Part shown: piece by piece, positions 56,359 to 64,000 of the stretch | Layout of the letters: each line of letters starts with the position of its first letter | Position numbering within the stretch: the first letter of the stretch is position 1 | Origin: Telopea speciosissima | Taxonomy: Eukaryota > Streptophyta > Magnoliopsida > Proteales > Proteaceae | DNA length: 64,000 nucleotides | NCBI RefSeq assembly: GCF_018873765.1 | Contig: NC_057920.1 | Location: 6,647,307 to 6,711,306 of the forward strand | Reading direction: 5' to 3' | Notes under the pieces: model-generated | The model's database searches: none | What the model was told of the DNA's origin: nothing | Seen by the model: only the letters and a program-made list of their open reading frames with translations | Translations under genes and position numbers: made by a program

Positions 56359-57279
56359 AGATGTACCGGTTTGGCTCGGTTTTGGTCCGGGGTTGAATTG
56401 GTTTCGGTCTCGGAATGGTGAGACTAAAACCAAACTGTTAAAAAACTTTGGTTTTCGGTTTTCGATTTTGGTCCGGTGCGGTTTTGATTTATTTCGATTT
56501 TTCAATATCGAATTAATACCGGTTTAGATCGATTTTTTTTGAGTTTGAGTCACAATTAAATCTTAAATTCATCATTCGCAATGAGAAAAGATTCGATAAA
56601 AACACCTCAATTCACCTTCCCAAGTCAAAACAAGTATACAACTAACAATAATAAAATTGATTTGATATGTCCATACTATAATTCGAACAAAGAATAATAA
56701 ATTATATGGGGAAGAATGGAAGATAATTAATATTCAAATCAATCGATAAATAGAGCTCGTAGAGAAATCATTATTACAAATCATATAATTATTTATCATT
56801 AATTGTAAGGAAAAGATAATTAAAATTGAAATCAATAAATAATCACTGAGAAGATAATTAATATTAAAATCACAAAATGAGCCCTACTATCAAATCATTT
56901 ATTTTGATAACCAACTAATTTTGTATAGCAAACAAGGAGATCAATGTATAGTTACAAATCAATTTCCTTTTTTTCATAACCTCCTACTCATTGATTTGTA
57001 ACAATTCCCCTTAAAACTAGAAATTTGTTCACTAATATTGAAATCAAATGGATATCAATTCATCTATTCATAACCTTATACTTAATGATTTTTTTTATTG
57101 GTTTCATTCGGTTCAGTTTTCGGTTTGTTATCTGCCGATCCGATACGATCTGATTTTCAACCGACCCCGTCATACCCTAGCCCAAAACCAATCCAATAAG
57201 GATCGATTCGGTTTGGTTCGGGTTTTTTTGATCGATTTCAATCGATCTTAACGGTTCAGGCTAGGTTTTGACACCCTTA
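56359..57279. mobile_element. hAT-like non-autonomous element
   Basis: Starts AGATGTACCGGTTTGG and ends GGTTTTGACACCCTTA; both ends are GGTTCGGTTTTCGG-type and the middle is AT-rich and non-coding. The end motif matches other hAT-like copies here. Target duplication not found. Confidence 0.5.
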
Positions 57280-57714
57280 AATAGGGGACCTCTAGACCAA
57301 TGCAAGGGTGTCTTGTGTGTCTCGGTTTTTGTGAGATTTTTTTTTTCCTATACCAAAAAACTTCAAGGGAGTGCAAGAACAAGAATAGACACGTGTAAAT
57401 GTGGATCTTTGTCCCCTTAAGTTTTTTGCCCGACCCAGTTAAATTAGTGGAGATAATTTTTCATGTAAATGTTTAGACGGATTGCCAAGAAATAGTAGAA
57501 CTCGATTAGTTAATGCACGGAACAACAAATAAAGGGTGGCCATGGGAAAATTCCTCTTTATTTATTTGACATTTCTGACCTAATGAAGAGTTTTGATTCT
57601 ATACGCATGGTTAAAAAGGACAGACGTACAGATGTTGTCAAATTGCCCATAGATGGGGCTCGCTTTCGAAGGTCTTAACCTCGGTTAAAGATAATGTTAT
57701 GGACTTTTTATTTA

Positions 57715-57990
57715 AGGGTGAATTGCCCTAGATCTACTGAGTAGGAAAAAATATATATAAAATTGATAGGTATAAATTATATTTTATAATTATAAATTAC
57801 AATATTAAAAAAGATTTTACCAAATCCCCATATAAGTAATATGAGTAAGAAAAGATAAATGAACAACTTAAAATAACCCCAACATCATCCTCTCCACAAC
57901 CACTCCCTCTTCACTGCAAACCCACGTCGCACCACCACTGCCGTCTGCCACCACCGCCGCCACCCACTTCTGTCTCACCATCTTGCTCTT
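57715..57990. repeat. Dispersed repeat, copy 1
   Basis: AATTGCCCTAGATCTACTGAG, AAAATTGATAGGTATAAATTATATTTTA and TTACCAAATCCCCA, ending in GCACCACCACTGCCGTC-type text, recur at 61216-61800. Nature unknown; no coding frame. Confidence 0.6.
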
Positions 57991-58075
57991 CTTCTACAAT
58001 TATTCATCATAGTAGATCGAAGAAGTAATATATATATATATACTCTTTACTTGGAACCATAGCCATAAAGCATTG

Positions 58076-58507
58076 TTAATTGCTGTAATAATAGTAGATG
58101 AAGAAGGAAAAGAAGGAGAGAGCAGAAATAAGGGAAGTGAGCCATTTGAGAGGTGGTGGAGTAACGGACATATACATAACCATAAAGAAAGCAAGCACAG
58201 CGAAGATGATACCCATATGCTCCAATAGTACTGCTGCTGTAGTTGGTAACTTAGTGCGGCGGAACAAAAGCCCAGCTAAGGATGTTGCGAAGGCGAGCAA
58301 GATTAGAACGCAAAACACGTAAAATGATGATGAAAGGTTCAAATGGGTGGTGGTTTGTTGGAAGGAGAGGGGCACAAGAGCAAGGGCACTCATTAGGCAG
58401 AATTCAAAGATGGTTTTCCCCCAGTCAATCACCGCCACTGAAGTCGAATTGTTGGAATTGTGTCGGCCGTTGGGAATAGCCTCCTCCTCCTCCTCCTCCA
58501 ATGCCAT
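58076..58507 (-). CDS. Small four-helix membrane protein of unknown function
   Basis: Single-exon 143-aa protein. An acidic N terminus (MALEEEEEEAIPNG) and Ser/Asn-rich stretch are followed by four hydrophobic segments: about 30-48 (TIFEFCLMSALALVPLSF), 60-82, 92-116 and 120-142 ending in SFFSFFIYYYY. I do not recognise the family. The long open frame, sensible topology and start context GAGATAATGG support a gene, though it could be a fragment. The frame stays open about 55 codons upstream without an ATG, through the CCAAGT repeat. Confidence 0.55.
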   Translation of the reverse strand: MALEEEEEEAIPNGRHNSNNSTSVAVIDWGKTIFEFCLMSALALVPLSFQQTTTHLNLSSSFYVFCVLILLAFATSLAGLLFRRTKLPTTAAVLLEHMGIIFAVLAFFMVMYMSVTPPPLKWLTSLISALSFFSFFIYYYYSN

Positions 58508-58561
58508 TATCTCTATGACAGTATCAGCAGCAACAGCAGAAGAATCAATAGTAGTTGATGG

Positions 58562-58610
58562 GCTTGGACTTGGACTTGGACTTGGACTTGGACTTGGCCT
58601 TGGCCTTGGT
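58562..58610. repeat. Hexanucleotide GGACTT/GGCCTT microsatellite
   Basis: About six GGACTT units then two GGCCTT units; on the minus strand it lies 55-100 bases before the start of the membrane protein and would be in its leader. Confidence 0.9.
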
Positions 58611-58734
58611 TGCCTGAAGAGGAAGAACAGATGAATAGCAGAGAAGGTAGCTATGAAGGCCTTGGTATATATGCTTCATGACTTCCATATCGTCTGATTT
58701 TCCTTCGTCTCCTTCCAGGCTCCAGCAGCACCTT

Positions 58735-58865
58735 CAGTTTTATAGAGTTATTAGGCAATTCACATCCCCTATGGACAGCAAGCCGCAGCTTTAGCTTTAT
58801 GGAGTTATTAGGCAATTCACATCTTCTACGGGCAGATCTTCTATGGGTTACGGGCAGCAAGCCGT
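58735..58865. repeat. Two tandem units, imperfect
   Basis: TTTTATAGAGTTATTAGGCAA...CACATCCCCTATGGACAGCAAGCCG is followed by TTTTATGGAGTTATTAGGCAA-like text ending GGGCAGCAAGCCG. About 60 bp per unit, with an extra TTCTA.GGG.. insertion in the second. Confidence 0.7.
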
Positions 58866-59886
58866 GGACAAGTATGACCAGTGTGATTGACTGTCATAAT
58901 CTTCCCTTTCTCCCTTTCTTTTTGGATGGGAAAAAAAGTCGCAGCGCGGTAGACAGGGAAAGTGAGTTAAACACACCGCTAAATACACGCTGTTTGTTTG
59001 CCCTGGGAAAAAAATTTTCGTCCTCCATCACTATCGTTAGAATGATGGCAAACAAACAGTGACCATCCGATCCTAAGGTGTGTTTGTTGACTAGATCGGA
59101 ACTTTGGGTTTTTTTCAGTCGGGAAGTTATTTGTTTGGGGTCCTTCTATTTGTCACTATGAAGCAATGTTCAAAATCCAAGTATTGGACTCACGATCGGT
59201 CATGGTCGAAACCTTTTCAGATCAGGATTGGATCGATTCAAATCGGTCAAGATCGGTAAAAAAAAACCCCCAAAATCATTTTTTATGGATTGGGTCATGT
59301 ATCGGCCAGAGTTGATGGGTGTTGTGATATCGGGATCAGATCGACCGATATTATTTGGATCGGATCGGTCAAAATCGATTGGTATTGATCAAAATAATAT
59401 AAAAAACTAAAAAAAAAATATTCAGTTGGATCGGTCAAGGATCGGATCAGATCGATCGATCCAATTGAGTTGAGTGATCCAATCAATGATCCAATCAAAC
59501 CTTATTGTATCGGTCAAATCTTGGGATTGGCCTCGACCGATACCAATTCGATCCAACCAATATCGGCCAATCCGATCCTATATCTCAAACCATGCTATGA
59601 AGAGTGAAATGGATTGTTTCACTCTACCGTTTTTGCCTATCTTTCTCATAATTTGGAGATTTGGACAATAAAAGGGGCCCATCAGATTCGGATAAAAAAA
59701 CACGCCCACCACTGCACCGTGGCAGAAGCTTCTGTCTGTTTTTTTAATTTTTTGATAGAAGACAAAAGCGTCTGCGTGGGCTAAATTCTTCTTTAAGACC
59801 TAAAGCTTTGGGTCTTCACGTGCTTTCTTCGAAAAACACAAATTGGGATTTGAGAAATCAAAGCGGGTTTTACCCTTTTACAAGGC
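58866..59886. other. Intergenic DNA with GATCGG repeats
   Basis: 59170-59600 is full of degenerate GGATCGGATC, GATCGGTCA and CCGATACC strings, like the hAT-like short elements, with no boundaries I can fix. A short foldback with AAACACACCGC and CAAACAAACAGTG is near 58965-59060. No gene. Confidence 0.5.
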
Positions 59887-60564
59887 AAGGGTATCAATCG
59901 GTTCCATTTCGGGTATTTAGTTTGGTTTCGATTTGGTTCGAGAGAGTGTTGTTGTGATTCAAAAACCAAATCAGTTTTGAAATTCGATATTCAAATCGAA
60001 TTTGTTCGGTTGATTTGATTCCAATTCTTATACGGTTCTATTAGGTTCTTACACGGTTCAGTTTCTATTCCTCTACTCAATCCATACCTATAATATTATC
60101 GTATAGTATAATAATATTATAAAATCTAATACTAATATTAATAATATATATTATAATATATTAATATTATAATGATACACTACAATCTATTAGTATTATA
60201 ATAAAATAAGGGGAAGGTTTTCATATGTGAGAGGGTCTCTCACAAAGAAATGAAAAAGTCAAAAATCCCCACTCATTAATTAATGTCTTGCAACTCCCAC
60301 CCTCTCACATACACGGTTTATATGACCGTGCATGAAAACTTTTCCCATAAAATAACATAGTATAATATACTAATATCCAAATTCAGTTCGTTTTCGGTTC
60401 TAGAATTCGGTTCCTATGCTTGATTCGAAACCAAACTAAGAACCGAATCGGTTCTGAAATCTAATATTCAAATCTAACTGAATTTTATTTGGTTCAATTT
60501 GATTCAACTTATTCAGTCCGATTTCGATTTCGATTTTCAGCTCCGGTTCTAATTTGCACCCTTA
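59887..60564. mobile_element. hAT-like non-autonomous element
   Basis: Starts AAGGGTATCAATCGGTTCC and ends GGTTCTAATTTGCACCCTT, with GGTTCGATTT-type ends. The 60210-60346 MULE-type element lies inside it. Target duplication not seen. Confidence 0.5.
60210..60346. mobile_element. MULE-type short element with exact 9-bp duplication
   Basis: 137 bp, GGGGAAGGTTTTCATATG at the left and GCATGAAAACTTTTCCC at the right, flanked by ATAAAATAA on both sides (60201-60209, 60347-60355). Internal text matches 49848-49987 in reverse. Confidence 0.85.
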
Positions 60565-60723
60565 CTCACAACCCCCTTGTACCCCCTCCCCCTCCCCTTC
60601 TAACATAATATGAGAGTACAAGTACTACCATTTGCAGCCATCACCACCACTATTATTGCATATCCATTCACACACACCCTTAACACTCAAAACAAGTTGA
60701 ACCTATTCTCTCCATCTCTACTC

Positions 60724-60900
60724 GGAAAATTATCATTTCCATTTGTTTGCCCCTCCATTTCCTCTATTTCATCTAATAGAGGAGAGTGGACCTCACCCGG
60801 GCAATGTGTTAGGGCAGGGGGGAGGGTGGTCATTTCAACCCCCCTATGAGATGAAATGGAGGAAATGGAAGGGCAGATATATGGAGACGATAAAAATCCC
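60724..60900. repeat. Foldback element with 9-bp target duplication
   Basis: 177 bp, arms TGCCCCTCCATTTCCTCTAT and inverse, ATTATCATTTCC and inverse. The core is inverted: GGTGGTCATTTCAACCCCCC. Flanks TCTCTACTC (60715-60723) and TCCCTACTC (60901-60909) match at 8 of 9. Confidence 0.75.
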
Positions 60901-61215
60901 TCCCTACTCCCCCTTCTTGAGTTGGATGATCATTTTGTTTAGACTTCTACAGCCAAAGGTGTCTTTACTATCTCTTCATCCAATATACATGAGAATCTTC
61001 CTAGAAAGTACCTAGTTGTGGCAAATCTCATCCATGTTGATGCCCTTGTACATTTCCTCATTGACGCCATGCTCATGTAAGGGCTACATGACCTGGCAGC
61101 AATCTCTAATCTTTTTTTAGAAAAAAAGATGTTATTTGGTCGTGTACACCTATGCCAAAACACATGGGTGTGTGAAACTCTTTTTTTGCATACTATGATC
61201 GCCATTATTATTGCA

Positions 61216-61800
61216 TAGGGAGAATAGCCTAGATCTACTAATTAAAAAAAAAAAATTTACAAAATTGGTACTTACGGAGTATAAATTATATTTTACACTC
61301 ACAAGTTATGAGGTTGAAAATTTAGGAAAAAAACCAAAAAAAATTTAGGAAAAAAGATCTCTACTTGGTGGTGTTTCTTATGACCTCTTACAGGACACCA
61401 TGAGATGGTGTCTTTGCCCCTGTGTATCTAGCATCCTCACCCATTGACTCAGACGCTTGTGTAGAGATCATGCGACCAAGTAGAGATCTCCTGCCTAAAA
61501 ATTTATTACCAAATCCCCAATTAAATTAAAAAAAATAAGTAAACTGCCTAAAATACCCCCTAACATCCTTTCTTCTTGTGCTTCGTCTCTCTCCTTTCTT
61601 CCTTCTTCCTTTCTTTGACGAAGGAACACCTCTGCAACCACTCGTTCCTCCCTCCTCCCTCCTTCCCTGTGCAACCCCACCCTACCTTCCTCCTTGAAAA
61701 CCCGCCCCACAGCACCACTGCCATCCACCCCCTCCCTTCCTCTCCCACTTTCTTTCCCTGCACGCCCCACCATGCTTCTTCCTTAATAAATCATTTAATA
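61216..61800. repeat. Dispersed repeat, copy 2, with an insertion
   Basis: Matches 57715-57990 on both sides of 61348-61496: ATAGCCTAGATCTACTAATTA, GTATAAATTATATTTTACAC, and TTACCAAATCCCCAATTAAA then CACCACTGCCATCC. The interrupted copy gives the empty site for the foldback element. Confidence 0.6.
61348..61496. repeat. Foldback element with exact 9-bp duplication, core absent
   Basis: 149 bp, GGAAAAAAGATCTCTACTTGG at the left pairs with GACCAAGTAGAGATCTCC near the right. Flanked by AAAAATTTA on both sides (61339-61347, 61497-61505). The centre GACACCATGAGATGGTGTC is an extra hairpin rather than TGAAATGACC. Confidence 0.8.
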
Positions 61801-62260
61801 AAACGAAAAAACAAACATAGACAGTCAGGAATATAATAAATTAAGAAACCACAGACAATCTCTCTCTTTCTTTTCCACCATTATATTTGGTGATTTTTGT
61901 TACAGAAGATGTCTTACTTTTAGGATTCTGTTTACAACAAAAAATTGCAACTTTCTGGTTTTGGGAAATGGGTATTTAAAATTTGTTGGGTTGTGATATT
62001 TGTTGTTATTGCTTTATTCGGTTTGAAGTTAACGCCAGGTTTTCTATTTGAGGTTAGTAAAGTTTTATGGTTTTTCACCCAAGGCAATCTGAAGTCTGGG
62101 AGCCTTGCGGCGTCGACAATTGACAAGGTTTTGCAGTTAAGAATTCAACATGAACACGCAGATATGGAAGAAGTGCGGTTTTCCATGAATTTAATTTAAT
62201 CTACTCTGAAATAGGGTCTGTAAAATTTAACCAACGAAGCAAAATTCTATTGATGTTTTC
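61801..62260. other. Intergenic stretch
   Basis: AT-rich; a hydrophobic open frame at 61945-62199 has no recognisable domain or start context and is not called. Confidence 0.45.
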
Positions 62261-63510
62261 TGTTATGATCATGGGTAGATGGATAATTAATAGATAAGGA
62301 TAAATGGATAATTTCATTAGATAAGGCTTTATATAATAAGAGGATCGTTGTAAAGAGCATAAGAAATATATCAAATATCTTTTCTTGTCTATCTTCTTCT
62401 TCTCCTTTCCCTGTTTCTAGGAGGCTGCCCCTCGAAGTGGCATTACCCCTTCCATTACAACTAACTAATTCCATTGCAGGCCGATACGTGTTCGTATCAT
62501 TGGTGCTTTCATTGAACCTCCCTCTACCCTTCCATTCCAATGGGTCTCTTCTCTCATTATAACAGTTTGGTCCTCTGTTTTCATTCATGGGAACAACGCG
62601 ATCAGACTTCTCTGGTCCTAGGATGTCTTGAAGCTGCAATCGCCACCGAGCTCGAGCGGATCTACTATCTTGACACAGTGGAAGGCGCAGCAATTTCCAG
62701 GGAGCACGACGATACACATGCTGACTCCACGGCTTTGGTTTCGGCCCCACTGGTTTCGGCGGTCGTGGGATCAGATCCGGTTCCCGGTGTCGTGAATGAT
62801 GACCACCCTCATACCGTTCGCGTCGACCATAATCAGCAAGCAACGAACCACCTGATTCCCAGGGAGCCAGCGTCGCTTCCTTCTTCGATCCTTGCCCTGA
62901 TGGACCAGATTCTAGATCAGCAGGAATCTGGGATTGATGTCGTCGTCGATCATGGAAACCAGACCTTCAACGATGCAGCCATCGAGCAGAATCTGGTTGC
63001 TTCAACGATCGTGGCAGCAACGCTGGTCCCTTCCTTTGCCAATTAGAATCCCACTGGAACAGAGCTCATTCCTACCGTTGTATCTTCCGGCATGCACAAA
63101 GCCGATCTGGAAAACACCACTGGCGCAACTCTGGCTCTTTGTTCCACGACAACGGAATCCACCCAATCCGTTCTTCTCACTTCCTCCCCTGTTCCCTTTG
63201 CTTATTTTCTTCTCACCGCTTCAGGTTCTGGTTGCGTTCATGGCCTCGCCGGTCTATCAAGGATCTTGCTTCAAAGCGCTGGGCGGCCTCTGATTATGTG
63301 CGGCAAGTGTGCCGCTGATGTGCACGCTATGGATGCCTTGAAGATGTTCGTCGATACGACAAGGATAGGGAGAGCCGAAGACTAGATCAGTAGGCCACCA
63401 CCGGAGCCACCACCACCTCTGCCCGTAGCCAGCTGCCGGCGTCTCAGCTGTTGGACCAGCGAAGGTCCGGATTATATGGACACCATGGATTCCAATTTCT
63501 CTTTCTTTCC

Positions 63511-63636
63511 ATTTCTTCAAATGCATTCTGTGCCCCTGTTAATCGTTATCGTAGCCATTTTCTGTTTCCTCCTATTTCTTCAAATGCATTATGTGCCCCT
63601 GTTAATCATTATCGCAGTCCGACCATGGCAACAGGG
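63511..63636 (+). repeat. Two tandem 63-bp units
   Basis: ATTTCTTCAAATGCATT...TGTGCCCCTGTTAATC starts at 63511 and again at 63574, period 63 (21 codons). It lies just before the HPt-like stretch. Confidence 0.85.
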
Positions 63637-63639
63637 TCG

Positions 63640-63890
63640 CTTACCGTTTGTTTCAAACGAAGGTCTTGAGCAGCTCCAATTTGCTCAGCTTCAAGCATTC
63701 CAGGATGAAAGCAATCCTTCCGTTGTAACCGATGTGATTAAGGTGTTCATCCAGGACGCTGGAAAGATCATTGTGGAACTTAATAGATATAGTGCACGGG
63801 TGGTTGACTTCCAAAGGATGTTCTCATATATTCACCAGCTCAAGTATTGACGTTCAGCTCATAAAGGACGCCAGCGACTTCCTGAATCAA
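63640..63890 (+). pseudogene. Histidine-containing phosphotransfer (AHP-like) stretch, broken
   Basis: LEQLQFAQLQAFQDESNPSVV, then DVIKVFIQDAGKII and VDFQRMFSYIHQLK, match the start of plant AHP proteins (QLQ.LQDE.NPDFV, ...DF...YIHQ.KGSS), which carry phosphate from cytokinin receptors to response regulators on the histidine of HQ.K. This stretch is continuous without introns although AHP genes are normally split, and the C-terminal part of the family is not recognised. It is broken, with about one break in what is visible. Because it lies within a candidate LTR element it may be a captured transcript. Confidence 0.6.
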
Positions 63891-64000
63891 ATTCGGTATA
63901 ATTTAAGTTCTTTCCCTTTCAACACTTTGATTGTTGGCTATGCTGGCAGCGACACGCCATGGGCTGCAATTTTACCTTATAAACGGATAGTGCAAATTGG

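Larger units (their letters stand above)
55353..58075. other. CSLD 3' flank and repeats
   Basis: Probable 3' UTR to about 55960. 56359-57279 is a hAT-like repeat (listed separately) and 57715-57990 a dispersed repeat. Elsewhere no gene is seen. Confidence 0.5.
62261..64000 (+). mobile_element. Start of an LTR retrotransposon running off the window
   Basis: A candidate 5' LTR at 62261-62499 begins TGTTATGATCATGGG and ends CGTATCA, with TTTATATAATAAG as TATA-like box. TGGTGCTTTCATTGA follows at 62501 in primer-binding-site position, a text known after plant LTRs. The interior to the window end has short open frames without recognisable gag or pol motifs, apart from a host-like HPt stretch at 63650-63900. 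The 3' LTR is outside the window. A fossil or non-autonomous element; family undecided. Confidence 0.5.

Noticed and set aside
62540-63046. A 168-codon protein-coding gene
   Set aside because: No recognised domain, skewed composition and it lies in a candidate LTR element interior; not called as a gene.

Overview
This is nuclear DNA of a flowering plant. Seven spliced or single-exon genes have clear plant-specific relatives: an AT-hook AHL protein, an NADPH-thioredoxin reductase, a PP7-type phosphatase, two PLAC8/cadmium-resistance proteins, a CSLD cellulose-synthase-like protein and small plant-only proteins. The spaces between and inside them are crowded with plant transposons. The mix of very long introns and many short inverted-repeat elements would suit an early-diverging eudicot or a magnoliid, but the sequence does not settle the species.

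Layout. 0-9 kb: the single-exon AHL transcription regulator (+) in an AT-rich region with many 150-200 bp foldback elements, then a decayed heavy-metal-domain (HMA) gene. 9.4-22.9 kb: the thioredoxin reductase (-). Its final 71-nt exon is split from the main exon by a 12.5 kb intron. That intron holds tandem repeats, SINE and LINE pieces, an older LTR element, a hAT-like element and a younger Ty1/copia element nested inside the LTR element. 23-36 kb: one small plant-specific protein (-) and many repeats, including a tandem duplication that keeps both the empty and the filled site of a hAT-like insertion. 36.3-44.4 kb: five-exon PP7 phosphatase (+) with two roughly 3 kb introns holding repeats. 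45-50 kb: LINE debris, then two tandemly duplicated three-exon PLAC8 genes (-). 51.6-55.4 kb: a four-exon CSLD4-type glycosyltransferase (+). 56-62 kb: an unknown four-helix membrane protein (-) among hAT-like and MULE-like short elements. 62.3 kb to the end: the start of an LTR element that carries an intronless, broken histidine-phosphotransfer (AHP-like) stretch.

The host genes do not form one pathway: transcription control, redox, phosphatase signalling, metal or cell-number control, and wall polysaccharide synthesis in tip-growing cells. The most striking pattern is a set of about a dozen foldback elements of 149-198 bp, most flanked by 9-bp direct duplications. Many share a short central core (TGAAATGACC with a C-rich stretch) although their inverted-repeat arms are unrelated to one another. 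I know of no name for this group.
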